Below, piece after piece: positions 1 through 7,824 of a stretch of DNA of 64,000 nt (the first letter of the stretch is position 1; every line of letters begins with the position of its first letter). The DNA comes from Spirosoma fluviale (GTDB taxonomy: Bacteria; Bacteroidota; Bacteroidia; Cytophagales; Spirosomataceae): contig NZ_OCNH01000001.1 of NCBI RefSeq assembly GCF_900230225.1, positions 620,001 through 684,000 of the forward strand, written 5' to 3'. A program made the translations under genes and the position numbers. The notes under the pieces were generated by a model. That model was not told the origin of the DNA, searched no databases, and saw nothing but the letters and a program-made list of their open reading frames with translations.

Positions 1-331
1 CGGTCAGGTACGATTGCGCCAGTTGTTTGCGGTAGGTGTTCATTTCCTCCCGAAACGCTTCGGTGGTATCGCGACCTTCGGACTCAGCCGCCAGTACTTT
101 CAGCTTTAGGCTTGTGTAAAGGTCAAAGTAGTTTTTGACGTCGGTGCGTTGGGCTGAGTCTGACGAAAGCTGGTTTTTGGTAAACGACTGAAAGAAATCG
201 TCGGTCGTGAAGGCCTTATTGCCCAGCGTCAGAATAACGGGTTCCGGTGGTGTTTGCTGAACAACCGGAGCGGTTGTTTTACAGGCTGTTACAAGAAGAG
301 CCAATAAGATACCGCCTGTGAAATGGCGCAT
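1..331 (-). CDS. Peptidylprolyl isomerase lipoprotein, N-terminal part (partial)
   Basis: The frame is open from an ATG at 331 to the window edge, so only about 110 residues are seen. It begins with a lipoprotein signal (hydrophobic stretch, then VTAC with the lipid-accepting Cys at residue 17) and a Pro/Thr-rich linker. Next comes a helix-rich segment with the pattern typical of the N-terminal domain of SurA/PrsA-like foldases of Bacteroidota (TLGNKAFTTDDFFQSF, then YFDLYTSLKLKVLAAE). In that family this segment precedes parvulin (PpiC) domains, which would lie outside the window. The inferred role is periplasmic chaperone/isomerase for outer-membrane protein folding. No rotamase domain is visible here, so the call rests on the N-terminal pattern only. 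Confidence 0.65.
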   Translation of the reverse strand, partial: MRHFTGGILLALLVTACKTTAPVVQQTPPEPVILTLGNKAFTTDDFFQSFTKNQLSSDSAQRTDVKNYFDLYTSLKLKVLAAESEGRDTTEAFREEMNTYRKQLAQSYLT

Positions 332-423
332 AGCGTCTCTAATAGGTGATTTTAAACGTATTGATAAAACAGTTACGCTAGAAAAAACATTCGGTACGTA
401 TATCCAACGTTGTCCATATCACC

Positions 424-1128
424 TTATTGGAGTACGGGCTGGATTTTCACCGACTTAAGCATAATGTCGTACTCAAGCCGATAATCGAACGAATCCTTCA
501 GGTTCTGTCCCGTAAAGATGGCGGGTACCCGGATAAATTGCTGTTTTTTCTTTCGTACATCCGCATCGCGCAGTTCTACACTGCTTTGGCCGAGGAGGTC
601 GTCCTGATCCAGTTTATCCAGCAGTTGAAGCCCAACGCCCGTGGCTACCAGCCCCGCCGAAACGTATTTTAATGGGGTAAGCATTTCGGTTGCCGTCAGT
701 AGCAGGCCTGCCGGAACCGCAATCAGGTTATGGATCTTTTGAATTTTTGCCATCGTTTGCCGTGCCTGGCTATAATCATCCACTTCGATCAGCACCAGTG
801 AAGCTACTATCCGGCCGTTTTTGGGGAGGGTCAGACTAATCGGTTTTGCCGGGCTATGCTCGTCCGAAGGTGCCGCCTGCAAATCCAGTTGCTGATCTTT
901 CTGCATGGTTTCTATGCCCCAGCCACCATTCACAACGGCTACCGCTTTGTTCTGCGCGTCGTAGCTGGTCAGAGAATATGCCATCATGAGTTCATCCCGC
1001 CTGCTAATCGTTTCTTCTAAATTGATGGCTTTCAGCGAACGGGGTCTCAACTCCGCCGTGAGTACCGGCTGGCGTACGCAGCTAACCATTGTCAGAACCG
1101 CGATTAAACTGATTAAACTGATGCGCAT
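424..1128 (-). CDS. Hypothetical lipoprotein
   Basis: The protein has 234 residues. It starts with a lipoprotein signal peptide ending in LTMVSC (Cys 17), so it is probably anchored in the periplasm or outer membrane. The rest has no motif I recognise. A stretch at about 110-175 is moderately hydrophobic and Gly/Leu-rich (LIAVPAGLLL, then a VSAGLVATGVGLQLLDKL-type segment) and could be one or two membrane-associated helices. The C-terminal part is beta-like and ends in a DIMLKSVKIQPV-type strand. It lies 92 bp upstream, in transcription order, of the isomerase lipoprotein on the same strand. Function unknown. Confidence 0.6.
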   Translation of the reverse strand: MRISLISLIAVLTMVSCVRQPVLTAELRPRSLKAINLEETISRRDELMMAYSLTSYDAQNKAVAVVNGGWGIETMQKDQQLDLQAAPSDEHSPAKPISLTLPKNGRIVASLVLIEVDDYSQARQTMAKIQKIHNLIAVPAGLLLTATEMLTPLKYVSAGLVATGVGLQLLDKLDQDDLLGQSSVELRDADVRKKKQQFIRVPAIFTGQNLKDSFDYRLEYDIMLKSVKIQPVLQ

Positions 1129-1139
1129 GATGTTGTAGA

Positions 1140-1478
1140 TCAGACTAAAACTTCTTCAATGATTGATGTGCCTGATGAGCCATCGCCACTGGTCCATTGC
1201 CATTGCTCATGCAGACGAATCCGGCCATCAGTCAGAAATTCTGGTGTCGACAGGCATTTGCCCGTCATTAATTCACCCTCTTTATTAACGTGTTCATATC
1301 GCATATCGAGGCTATTATCGGGTTGAACAACCGCAATCAAAAAGCCTTTTACAATGCTTCCGCCTGCATACTCGGCCCATACAATACTGTTCTCCTGGTG
1401 GTAATGAAAGAGCGTTTCGCTGCTTACTTCACCATTGTCGGTGTTGGTTACGGAGCGGAAAGTTTTGTTGCTATACAT
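1140..1478 (-). CDS. Small conserved protein of the type often labelled n-acetylglutamate synthase-like
   Basis: The protein has 112 residues and no signal peptide. The pattern MYSNKTFRSVTNTDNGEVSSETLFHY, followed by an alternating beta-strand pattern with a WAEYAGG turn and a C-terminal HEQWQWTSGDGSSGTSIIEE segment, matches a small Bacteroidota family. That family is frequently given the name n-acetylglutamate synthase in automatic annotation. Nothing here resembles a GNAT acetyltransferase (no acetyl-CoA loop of the Q/RxxGxG/A kind), so I would not assign that reaction. It sits 11 bp from the start of the downstream lipoprotein gene and may be co-transcribed with it. Confidence 0.6.
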   Translation of the reverse strand: MYSNKTFRSVTNTDNGEVSSETLFHYHQENSIVWAEYAGGSIVKGFLIAVVQPDNSLDMRYEHVNKEGELMTGKCLSTPEFLTDGRIRLHEQWQWTSGDGSSGTSIIEEVLV

Positions 1479-1480
1479 CT

Positions 1481-1604
1481 GAACCGGGATTTATTTGATT
1501 TTTATGATTGACATGATTTTAAAATCAACTGCCGTTACTACACGTAAATGAATCTGGGAGTTGCAAAATCAATGAAATCATAAAAATCAAATAAATCCCG
1601 GTTC
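1481..1604. repeat. 29-bp perfect inverted repeat between two genes
   Basis: Left arm 1481-1509 and right arm 1576-1604 are perfect reverse complements separated by 66 bp. The left arm begins two bases after the ATG of the small gene on its left. The right arm overlaps the stop codon of the agmatine deiminase gene. It could fold in RNA as a terminator for the deiminase transcript, or be a small mobile palindrome. Confidence 0.75.
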
Positions 1605-2646
1605 AGACAGTTGGTTCCTGCTGGCTCAGGCAATGGAAGCTGCCGAGGCCCCACACAATATCGGTAGAATCAATTCCGATAATTTTACGATCGGGGAAAC
1701 AGCTGCCGATGATGTCGAGTGCCTGCTGATCCCTGGCGCAGCGGAATGTGGGTACGATGACGGCTCCGTTCGTGATCAGGAAATTGGCGTAGGAGGCTGG
1801 AAGCCGTAGGCCATCACTCTCAACCGGGTCGGGCATGGGTAGCTCGACGATATTCAGCTGCTTGCCGTTGAGCAACCGCATCTGTTTCAGTTCGTGATGG
1901 ATTTCCTGAAGGAATGGATAGTTCGCGTCGTTTTTGTTCGGCTCATAGGCGGCAATGACGGTGTCTTCATTCACAAACCGGACGGTGTCGTCAATGTGGC
2001 CGTCGGTATCGTCGCCCACGATGCCTTCTTCTACCCAAAGTACCTGCTGAACGCCGTAATAATCGCAGAGGTACTGCTCTATGTTGGCTTGTGTCAAATG
2101 AGAATTACGGTTCTGGTTGAGGAGGCAGGCCCGGCTGGTCAGTACTGTTCCCGCTCCGTTGAACTCCACTGATCCGCCTTCCATGATAATACCTGGGGTT
2201 ACATACTCCAGGCCCCGGTAATGGGCAATTTGAACCGGAATCAGGTCGTCGCGGTCGTAAGGAGGGTATTTGTTACCCCAGGCGTTATAGCCCCAGTTCA
2301 CGATCATCCGTTCTTTCTTCTCCGGATTGATCAGAAAAGCGGGGCCGTGATCGCGGCACCAGGAGTCGTTGGTAGGGTGGGGCAGGAGGGTAATGCGACT
2401 CATATCGGCTCCGGCTCCTAACAGGCGCAGCTTAGCCGCCTGTATTACGATATCGTTATGGGCGTTGATGCACACTTGTTCGCTTTCGGCAATGGCTTTG
2501 ATGAAGTCAATGTAAGCCGGGAACATCAATTCCTGCCGCTCTTTGGTCCAGGACGCTTCGGTATGGGGCCAGCTAAGCCAGGTGGCTACGTGGGGGTGCC
2601 ATTCGGCAGGAAAGAAAAAGCCCTCACGGGCGGGAATACGAGACAT
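1603..2646 (-). CDS. aguA: Agmatine deiminase
   Basis: The 347-residue length is normal for agmatine deiminase of the peptidyl-arginine-deiminase superfamily, which converts agmatine to N-carbamoylputrescine plus ammonia in the cytoplasm. Visible signatures are the N-terminal PAEWHPHVATWLSWPH, the NWGYNAWG and MEGGSVEFNGAGTVLTS blocks, the VGDDTDGHIDDTVRFV block with acid and His catalytic residues, and the C-terminal GSFHCLSQQ with the nucleophilic Cys at 339. No N-carbamoylputrescine amidohydrolase gene is adjacent; in many genomes that gene completes putrescine formation, so it must be elsewhere if the pathway is complete. The HAD gene lies 30 bp upstream on the same strand. Confidence 0.93.
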   Translation of the reverse strand: MSRIPAREGFFFPAEWHPHVATWLSWPHTEASWTKERQELMFPAYIDFIKAIAESEQVCINAHNDIVIQAAKLRLLGAGADMSRITLLPHPTNDSWCRDHGPAFLINPEKKERMIVNWGYNAWGNKYPPYDRDDLIPVQIAHYRGLEYVTPGIIMEGGSVEFNGAGTVLTSRACLLNQNRNSHLTQANIEQYLCDYYGVQQVLWVEEGIVGDDTDGHIDDTVRFVNEDTVIAAYEPNKNDANYPFLQEIHHELKQMRLLNGKQLNIVELPMPDPVESDGLRLPASYANFLITNGAVIVPTFRCARDQQALDIIGSCFPDRKIIGIDSTDIVWGLGSFHCLSQQEPTV

Positions 2647-2676
2647 GGAAAAAATGATGGATAAAGGTAAAACGTG

Positions 2677-3354
2677 TTAGGCGATTAAGGCGCGAATAGC
2701 GTCTGCTGTCAGTTCCGTAAAGTCATCGACAATCAATAAGGCTCCCGTGTCTGCTAATTCGTCGCGGCTATGGGTGGTGGCGATCGCAATCACTTTCATG
2801 CCCGCCCGAAGTCCCGATTCGATACCCGAAAAGGCATCTTCAAAGACAATGCTATGAGCTGGCGTAGCACCAACCCGGTCGGCAGCGGTCAGGTATATTT
2901 CGGGGTCGGGCTTGCCGCGCTTAATCATACTGGCATCGACGACGGCGTCGAAATAAGGCCGTAGCGGGAGCCCATCCAGGGTGAACAGCACATTGCTTTC
3001 CGGAGCCGATGTGCCCACTGCCAACCTGATTCCCTCCGCTTGCAACGCGTTCATAAAGTCCAGTAATCCTAGAGCGGGTTGAAGGTGAGGTCGGTACAAC
3101 TCGCGGTAGATCGACTCTTTTTCTTCGGTAAGGACAATCAGCTCGCCGGGTGTAATCGGTCGTTGGAACACATACGCCATGGCATCCGCCGATACCCGTC
3201 CGTTGATATTTTCGACATATTGGTCTCTTGTCAGGGGACGATCATGCTTCTGAGCAAATTGCAGCCAGGCGTTGATATGAAAATCGGTGTTATTAATCAA
3301 AACGCCGTCCATGTCAAACAGAGCGGCTAAAACCGGAGGAGTTGTTTCGGGCAT
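2677..3354 (-). CDS. HAD-superfamily phosphatase, beta-phosphoglucomutase-like
   Basis: With the start at 3354 the protein has 225 residues. HAD motifs are in order: motif I FDMDGVLINNTDFH with the nucleophile Asp, motif II GTSAPESN, the Lys in RGKPDPEIYL, and motif IV VFEDAFSGIESG. A helical cap lies between motifs I and II, as in beta-phosphoglucomutase and related sugar-phosphate phosphatases. The open frame extends 30 codons further upstream to 3444, but that stretch is largely the repeat at 3357-3404 translated (TQGIANKQTQGIAS), so I chose the ATG directly before MPETTPPV. Substrate cannot be told from sequence. It could be transcribed with the agmatine deiminase gene. Confidence 0.85.
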   Translation of the reverse strand: MPETTPPVLAALFDMDGVLINNTDFHINAWLQFAQKHDRPLTRDQYVENINGRVSADAMAYVFQRPITPGELIVLTEEKESIYRELYRPHLQPALGLLDFMNALQAEGIRLAVGTSAPESNVLFTLDGLPLRPYFDAVVDASMIKRGKPDPEIYLTAADRVGATPAHSIVFEDAFSGIESGLRAGMKVIAIATTHSRDELADTGALLIVDDFTELTADAIRALIA

Positions 3355-3356
3355 AT

Positions 3357-3404
3357 GTAGAGACGCAATACCTTGCGTCTGTTTATTCGCAATACCTTGC
3401 GTCT
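3357..3404. repeat. Partial copy of the GAGACGCAA palindromic repeat family
   Basis: The sequence contains AGACGCAATACCTTGCGTCT (3361-3380), itself a palindrome, and a second partial copy ending at 3404. It belongs to the family seen at about 15462, 19199, 26087 and 60942. Here it lies upstream of the HAD gene start. Confidence 0.7.
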
Positions 3405-3461
3405 GATTTAGTATCGGAAGGCTGGAACCGGCAAAGCCGTACAAAGAAAATAGATGACGGC

Positions 3462-3725
3462 TTACAATGTATCGTCCGACGATTCAATTGACGGGTTTTC
3501 GTCCAGAATATCGCCCGCCAAAACAGCGGCTTCGTGCAGTAATTCTGTAGCGACTAACTCATCTGTCACGTCTTCGATACGTTCATCGAAAGCCTCAAGA
3601 CTTTCGTCAACCGCCATCGAGGATGATTTCATACCCAGCAACAACCGGCCTACATACAGCAGATTGAGCGAAAAACGCAATTCAGGAAGGGCAGGGCTAT
3701 GACGAGTTACAGGTTCTGTTTGCAT
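3462..3725 (-). CDS. Small acidic hypothetical protein
   Basis: The protein has 87 residues with a hydrophobic patch at about 18-32 (RFSLNLLYVGRLLLG) followed by a strongly acidic helical tail (AVDESLEAFDERIEDVTDELVATELLHEAAVLAGD). I do not recognise the family. It is preferred over the open frame on the opposite strand because it has the charge pattern and amphipathic helices of a real protein, whereas the other frame is Ser/Arg/Asn-rich. It is followed by the HAD gene on the same strand. Confidence 0.5.
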   Translation of the reverse strand: MQTEPVTRHSPALPELRFSLNLLYVGRLLLGMKSSSMAVDESLEAFDERIEDVTDELVATELLHEAAVLAGDILDENPSIESSDDTL

Positions 3726-3767
3726 GAAGCTAGAACAACCGGCAAGGGCTGTTCAGTTCTGTAAATT

Positions 3768-3857
3768 GTAGCATGGGCTTCAGCCCGTGTAGCTATCAGG
3801 CTAATTACTGAGCTACCTCTTTAGCCTGATGGCTACACGGGCTGAAGCCCATGCTAC
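3768..3857. repeat. Palindromic intergenic repeat (CATGGGCTTCAGCCC type)
   Basis: Near-perfect inverted repeat with arms beginning GTAGCATGGGCTTCAGCCCG at 3768 and ending in the complement at 3857. The inner part (GCTATCAGGCTAA/TTAGCCTGATGGC) also pairs. It lies between the start of the small acidic gene and the stop of the DUF1080 gene. Confidence 0.75.
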
Positions 3858-3863
3858 GTCCAG

Positions 3864-4601
3864 CTACAACGCCTTTATCTTTAAATTTCTAAAATAAATG
3901 GGTGCCCCGGCATGTTTGCCCTGAAGTCCGATGTACCCATGAAGCGGTAATTCGGCGGGGGCTTTGTTGAGCCAGGAGGGCACTTCAGAACCGTCTGGAT
4001 TTGTTTTTGCCGAGGTGAATTTCGACAGGTCGATGGTGTTTACCAACTGATTGTTCAGTACTACATAAATCATCTTGCCCTGACAGGTAATGGTGTAGCG
4101 GTTCCACTCGTCGGGTTTTTTTACTATCTGTTGTTTTGTAGCTGCCTGATGGCCGAAGAAGGCACCACACTGCCAGTTGGTTGGTGAGTCTGCCCATTTT
4201 TTTGCGTAATCGTCGGCAATCTGAATTTCGACCGAGTTAGGAATCCAGTTCGTTGTGTCGCTGGCATGAACGACCACGCCACTGTTGGTACCGTCAGCGG
4301 TCTTGAAGAGTAAGTCCAGTACAAAATCATCGTAAGGAACGGCCGTCCAGATGGCTACATCGGCTGTAGCCGTCAACACGCCCCCGTCATCGAAACTCCA
4401 GACGCCCTTGGGGAAGCCCGCATCAGACAGATCACTGGCAAAGAGCGGTTTCCAGCCTGCACCACTTGAGTTTGGGTGTCCTTTGGGCGGGGCAACCGGG
4501 GCTGTTGTTGTGGATGCTGGCCCAGTGGACACTGAGGTTTGGGCAAAAAGGTGAAGCGTACAGGTTAGCAATAAGCCGGTAAGTAGAGCGAGTTTTTTCA
4601 T
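3864..4601 (-). CDS. Secreted DUF1080 (3-keto-disaccharide hydrolase family) protein
   Basis: Start at 4601 gives 245 residues with a clean Sec signal (MKKLALLTGLLLTCTLHLFAQ); a frame extension of ten codons upstream adds nothing that looks coding. After a Thr/Pro/Ala-rich linker the DUF1080 fold starts at about residue 45 (GWKPLFASDLSDAGFPKGVWSF). It shows the typical concanavalin-like blocks: DFVLDLLFKTADGTNSGVVVHASD, the NSVEIQIADDY loop, EWNRYTITCQGKMIYVVLNNQLVNTIDL, and the closing GYIGLQGKHAGAPIYFRNLKIKAL strand. Members of this family include hydrolases of 3-keto-glycosides. Which substrate this one uses cannot be read from sequence. A second DUF1080 gene occurs at 56639. Confidence 0.85.
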   Translation of the reverse strand: MKKLALLTGLLLTCTLHLFAQTSVSTGPASTTTAPVAPPKGHPNSSGAGWKPLFASDLSDAGFPKGVWSFDDGGVLTATADVAIWTAVPYDDFVLDLLFKTADGTNSGVVVHASDTTNWIPNSVEIQIADDYAKKWADSPTNWQCGAFFGHQAATKQQIVKKPDEWNRYTITCQGKMIYVVLNNQLVNTIDLSKFTSAKTNPDGSEVPSWLNKAPAELPLHGYIGLQGKHAGAPIYFRNLKIKAL

Positions 4602-4673
4602 GGAGGGGCTTTGTTGATAGAGACTATTCACAAAGAAACACTTTTATTTTTAATGGTGAATCCTGTTTAAACC

Positions 4674-4723
4674 AGTAGAGCGTGTACAGAACTTCCCGGA
4701 AGTTATTCTGTACACGCTCTACT
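4674..4723 (-). terminator. Stem-loop terminator candidate downstream of mnmA
   Basis: An 18-bp perfect inverted repeat (4674-4691 and 4706-4723) with a 14-nt loop lies just past the mnmA stop codon on its coding strand. It has no long T tract, so it may act as a transcript end or be another intergenic palindrome. Confidence 0.5.
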
Positions 4724-4744
4724 AACGCGTTCAACTAAAGAGTA

Positions 4745-5920
4745 TTATAAGCTACTTGCGGCAAGTTGTGGGTGAGCCGCTGCCTCTTTATGGCTATCCA
4801 AACGGGTGAACTCGTCGCCCTGGCGAAAGCTTTTCATGATCCAGCCGCCACCAATCACGTCGTCGCCTTCGTAGAAAACGGCCGCCTGACCGGGCGCAAT
4901 GGCCGATACACCTTCTTTAAAGAACACCTCAATTTTGTCGCCCGACTGCGAAATGGTAGCCGCTGTGCCGGGGTCTTTGTACCGTACTTTCGTGACCGTT
5001 TCCATCGGGCCGTTGAGGGTAGGGTACTTTTGCAGATTCAGTTTGCTAACGATCATGCCATCGCGGTACAGGTCTTTATCGACGCCAAGCACCACTTCAT
5101 TCGTGTCTTTCCGGATTTCCGTAACGAACATCGGCTGACCGAAGGCCATGCCCAGCCCTTTCCGCTGGCCGATGGTGTAGAATGGATAGCCCTGATGTTT
5201 GCCCATCACTTTTCCGGTGCCTTCCATCACGAAGTTACCCCCGGCTACTTCGGCTTCCAGACCCGGCATACGCCGTTTCAGAAACCCCCGGTAATCGTTG
5301 TCGGGTACGAAACAGATTTCGTAGGATTCTGATTTGGTAACCAGTTCCAGGAATCCCCGCTCGGTGGCCATGTCGCGGATTTCGGATTTCCGCAGATGTC
5401 CCAGCGGTAGCTTCGTCCGGCTCAAACTCTCCTGCGATACACCCCACAATACGTAGGATTGATCTTTCAGCGTATCAACGCCTTTAGAGAGTACAAACCT
5501 GCCGCCCTCTTCCCGAATATGCGCATAGTGACCGGTGGCAATGGACTCACAATCGAGCCGGTCGGCCCGGCGCAGGAGGGCGTCCCATTTGATGTGCGTG
5601 TTACACATCACGCAGGGGTTTGGGGTACGTCCTTCGAGGTATTCGCCGGTAAAGTGGTCGATAACGGCATCGCCGAACTCTTCCCGAATGTCCAGAATAT
5701 AATGAGGAAAGCCGAGGCTAACGGCAATATTGCGGGCGTCGTTGATACTATCCAGGCTACAGCAGCCCGTTTCCTTTTTTGTCCCGCCCGAGGATGCGTA
5801 ATCCCAGGTTTTCATGGTCATCCCAATGACCTCGTAGCCTTCTTCGTGGAGCATGACCGCTGCCAGCGAAGAGTCAATGCCGCCACTCATGGCGACCAGA
5901 ATTCGTCCGTGTTTGCTCAT
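4745..5920 (-). CDS. mnmA: tRNA-specific 2-thiouridylase MnmA
   Basis: The 391-residue enzyme makes 2-thiouridine at wobble position 34 of Lys, Glu and Gln tRNAs in the cytoplasm. The PP-loop SGGIDSS for ATP binding is at residues 12-18. The catalytic Cys of the NPCVMCN block is at 103 and the second catalytic Cys of YEICFVPD is at 203, both close to their positions in the E. coli enzyme. Further family blocks are ATGHYAHI, the YPFYTIGQRKGLG motif and a C-terminal beta-barrel with GGGWIM. The C-terminus carries about 20 extra variable residues. The gene stands alone on its strand, with a palindrome after it and a 325-bp gap before it. Confidence 0.96.
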   Translation of the reverse strand: MSKHGRILVAMSGGIDSSLAAVMLHEEGYEVIGMTMKTWDYASSGGTKKETGCCSLDSINDARNIAVSLGFPHYILDIREEFGDAVIDHFTGEYLEGRTPNPCVMCNTHIKWDALLRRADRLDCESIATGHYAHIREEGGRFVLSKGVDTLKDQSYVLWGVSQESLSRTKLPLGHLRKSEIRDMATERGFLELVTKSESYEICFVPDNDYRGFLKRRMPGLEAEVAGGNFVMEGTGKVMGKHQGYPFYTIGQRKGLGMAFGQPMFVTEIRKDTNEVVLGVDKDLYRDGMIVSKLNLQKYPTLNGPMETVTKVRYKDPGTAATISQSGDKIEVFFKEGVSAIAPGQAAVFYEGDDVIGGGWIMKSFRQGDEFTRLDSHKEAAAHPQLAASSL

Positions 5921-6245
5921 ATCCGCCGGGGTTCAAAGCCCCGCGATTTTAGTGTTTTTAGTGCTATCAATTCCTTTTTGAAACGACACACAAAGATACG
6001 AACGCAAATGAGAGGGGTCTTAGTTTCGGAGGGATAGAATTGTTCCGGAATGCAAGTTGTCTGAACACCCTCTTACTAATACATCCATAAAATTGCAGCG
6101 ATACTCCAACGCTATTTCATTGGATAATGGGCTTGCATGTGGTGACTGAATCGAAAATCGAGTACGTTTGCCGAAAGTCTACCAGTTTGGGCAACTATGG
6201 TTAAAACTGGATAGGTACTATTGAACCGTTTAGTCTGGTTGCGTT
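5921..6245. other. Intergenic region between divergent mnmA and MFS gene
   Basis: This 325-bp gap must hold both promoters. The only element I can point to is TACGTTTG at 6163-6170 (fits the Bacteroidota -7 consensus TAnnTTTG) about 75 bp before the MFS start, but no -33 TTG is found at the right spacing. No gene or RNA is seen. Confidence 0.35.
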
Positions 6246-7430
6246 ATGGATGTTGCAATACCTTCGGGCCATGTGTTGAAGGCACGCGTGGCCACTCAGT
6301 TGATTTTTCTGGTTTGCGGTCTGGGTATGGCCAGTTGGGCACCGATGGTTCCCTTTGCCAAAGACCGATTAGCGTTGAATGACGCCAATCTGGGCTTGTT
6401 GCTGCTTTTGCTGGGTGGTGGGGCCATGCTCATGATGCCTGCCTCGGGTTGGCTGGTGAGCCGTTTTGGGAGCCGGGTAGTGATGGCCTCTGCGGCACTG
6501 GTTATGGCACTTACACTCCCACTGCTGCTTATTCTGCCTTCAGTTGCGGGCATGTCAGTCACCTTGTTTGTTTTTGGTTCAAGCATTGGCACAATTGACG
6601 TAGCCATGAATGCGCATGGCGTACAAGTACAAAATTTGTATGGTAAGCCCATCATGTCATCTTTACATGGACTGTTCAGTGTGGGTGGCCTGTTTGGTTC
6701 GCTCGGATTAGGCTTTCTGATCAAGCTGGGGCTGAACCCGGTTTATGCCATTGTTGGTATTGCCATTCTCATAATCGGTATTACGCTCACTCAATACAAC
6801 CATTTATTTTCGTTAGATACGGAACAACAGGCGATTGCTGCCTTCTCTGCTCCTGAAAAGGGTGTTGAGGGTAACCGGAAATTTGGCTGGTTGAACGGCC
6901 GGGTCTTATTTCTGGGCTTTATGTGTTTTGCCGTATTTCTGGCAGAAGGGGCTGTTCTCGACTGGAGTGCTATCTTTTTGCGCGATACTAAAGGGGTCGA
7001 CTCCGAGTTTGCAGGAGCGGGCTATGCGGCCTTTTCTATCGCTATGGCGATCATGCGTTTGGTAGGAGATAAGCTTGTGGCACGCTTAAATGGCAAAACG
7101 GTTGTGGTAATTGGCAGTTTGCTCGGTGCCCTCGGATTATGTATGGCTATTTTGAGTCCCTGGGTAGTCGGTGTATTGGCTGGCTTTGTTCTCTTAGGGT
7201 TGGGGGCAGCTAATATTGTTCCCATATTTTTCAGCGAAGCCGGAAGGTTACCGGGTATAGCCCCGAGTGTTAGCCTGCCAGCAATTACGACGATTGGGTA
7301 CACCGGTATGCTGGCTGGCCCTGCCGCTCTGGGGTTTATTGCTCAACAGGTTTCACTGTCAGCTGCTTTTGGCGCATTGGCCGTGCTGTTGGTAGTAGTT
7401 GCCCTGAGTTACGGTGTGAAAGGAAAGTAA
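6246..7430 (+). CDS. MFS transporter
   Basis: The 394-residue protein has about 12 predicted membrane helices and almost no soluble domains. The loop between helices 2 and 3 reads GWLVSRFGSRVVM, a good match to the MFS signature GxLaDrxGrkxxl. Helix 5 carries the SLHGLFSVGGLFGSLGLG block typical of the small sugar- and fucose-type/YbjJ-like MFS group of inner-membrane proteins. A central cytoplasmic loop at about 190-215 separates the two six-helix halves. Substrate is not deducible; the neighbouring genes give no clue. It is transcribed divergently from mnmA and convergently to the NamZ-like gene. Confidence 0.88.
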   Translation: MDVAIPSGHVLKARVATQLIFLVCGLGMASWAPMVPFAKDRLALNDANLGLLLLLLGGGAMLMMPASGWLVSRFGSRVVMASAALVMALTLPLLLILPSVAGMSVTLFVFGSSIGTIDVAMNAHGVQVQNLYGKPIMSSLHGLFSVGGLFGSLGLGFLIKLGLNPVYAIVGIAILIIGITLTQYNHLFSLDTEQQAIAAFSAPEKGVEGNRKFGWLNGRVLFLGFMCFAVFLAEGAVLDWSAIFLRDTKGVDSEFAGAGYAAFSIAMAIMRLVGDKLVARLNGKTVVVIGSLLGALGLCMAILSPWVVGVLAGFVLLGLGAANIVPIFFSEAGRLPGIAPSVSLPAITTIGYTGMLAGPAALGFIAQQVSLSAAFGALAVLLVVVALSYGVKGK

Positions 7431-7824
7431 TTAACATAGAAAGCCCGTTGATGGTCAGTGTATTAATTACTTGTCCGACCTAGAATGCGCAATTAGAGAA
7501 CCTGTCTATCGTATATGTATGCCGATTACTGGCATAAGGCTTATAGGGGAACTCATCCTCTATTTTCTATAAACAGGTCGCCCCGCCAGGGCTCAGGGAA
7601 AACAGGTGTATATACCGTAGGTTGAAGGACACATTACGTCACTTAAACTCATTATTCACGTTAAGCCCATTGCCAGAAATTCTTTCAGAAGGCTACCTAT
7701 TTTCGTTTGTACTGCTTACTTGATCATCCTTGTAAATCTGACATGCTGTGTTGGATTTACAAGGTAAAAGAGAAGATTAGTAAACTATTTTACTGTATAT
7801 GTTTACTAAGCTGCAACGGACGGA
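7431..7824. other. Intergenic region between convergent MFS and NamZ genes
   Basis: The 394-bp gap between two convergent stop codons contains no coding sequence I can support. Its visible structure is a small hairpin shortly after the MFS stop (ATGCC/GGCAT near 7520-7536) and the two inverted repeats listed separately at 7728-7809. A short open frame at 7707-7922 overlaps the NamZ gene and looks non-coding. Confidence 0.6.
7728..7809 (-). terminator. Two stem-loops downstream of the NamZ-like gene
   Basis: An 11-bp perfect repeat (7728-7738 with 7754-7764, CCTTGTAAATC) and a 9-bp perfect repeat (7777-7785 with 7801-7809, TTAGTAAAC) follow the NamZ stop on its coding strand. The stems are A/T-rich, so termination is possible but not certain. 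Confidence 0.4.

Noticed and set aside
1140-1478. Assignment as N-acetylglutamate synthase
   Set aside because: Only a habit of automatic naming supports it; no acetyl-CoA binding motif is visible.
3355-3444. Extended N-terminus of the HAD protein
   Set aside because: The added 30 residues are a translation of the palindromic repeat (TQGIA twice); HAD motif I lies right after the later ATG.
3454-3702. Open frame on the + strand overlapping the small acidic gene
   Set aside because: Composition is dominated by Ser, Arg and Asn with no secondary-structure pattern; the minus-strand frame is more protein-like.
3768-3857. Possible CRISPR repeat or transposon end
   Set aside because: It is a single inverted repeat with no regular spacers and no transposase frame nearby. 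The same holds for the other palindromes in the window.
4766-5332. 188-codon open frame on the + strand opposite mnmA
   Set aside because: It lies wholly antisense to a gene with full catalytic motifs, has no recognisable family pattern, and arises from codon structure of the true gene.
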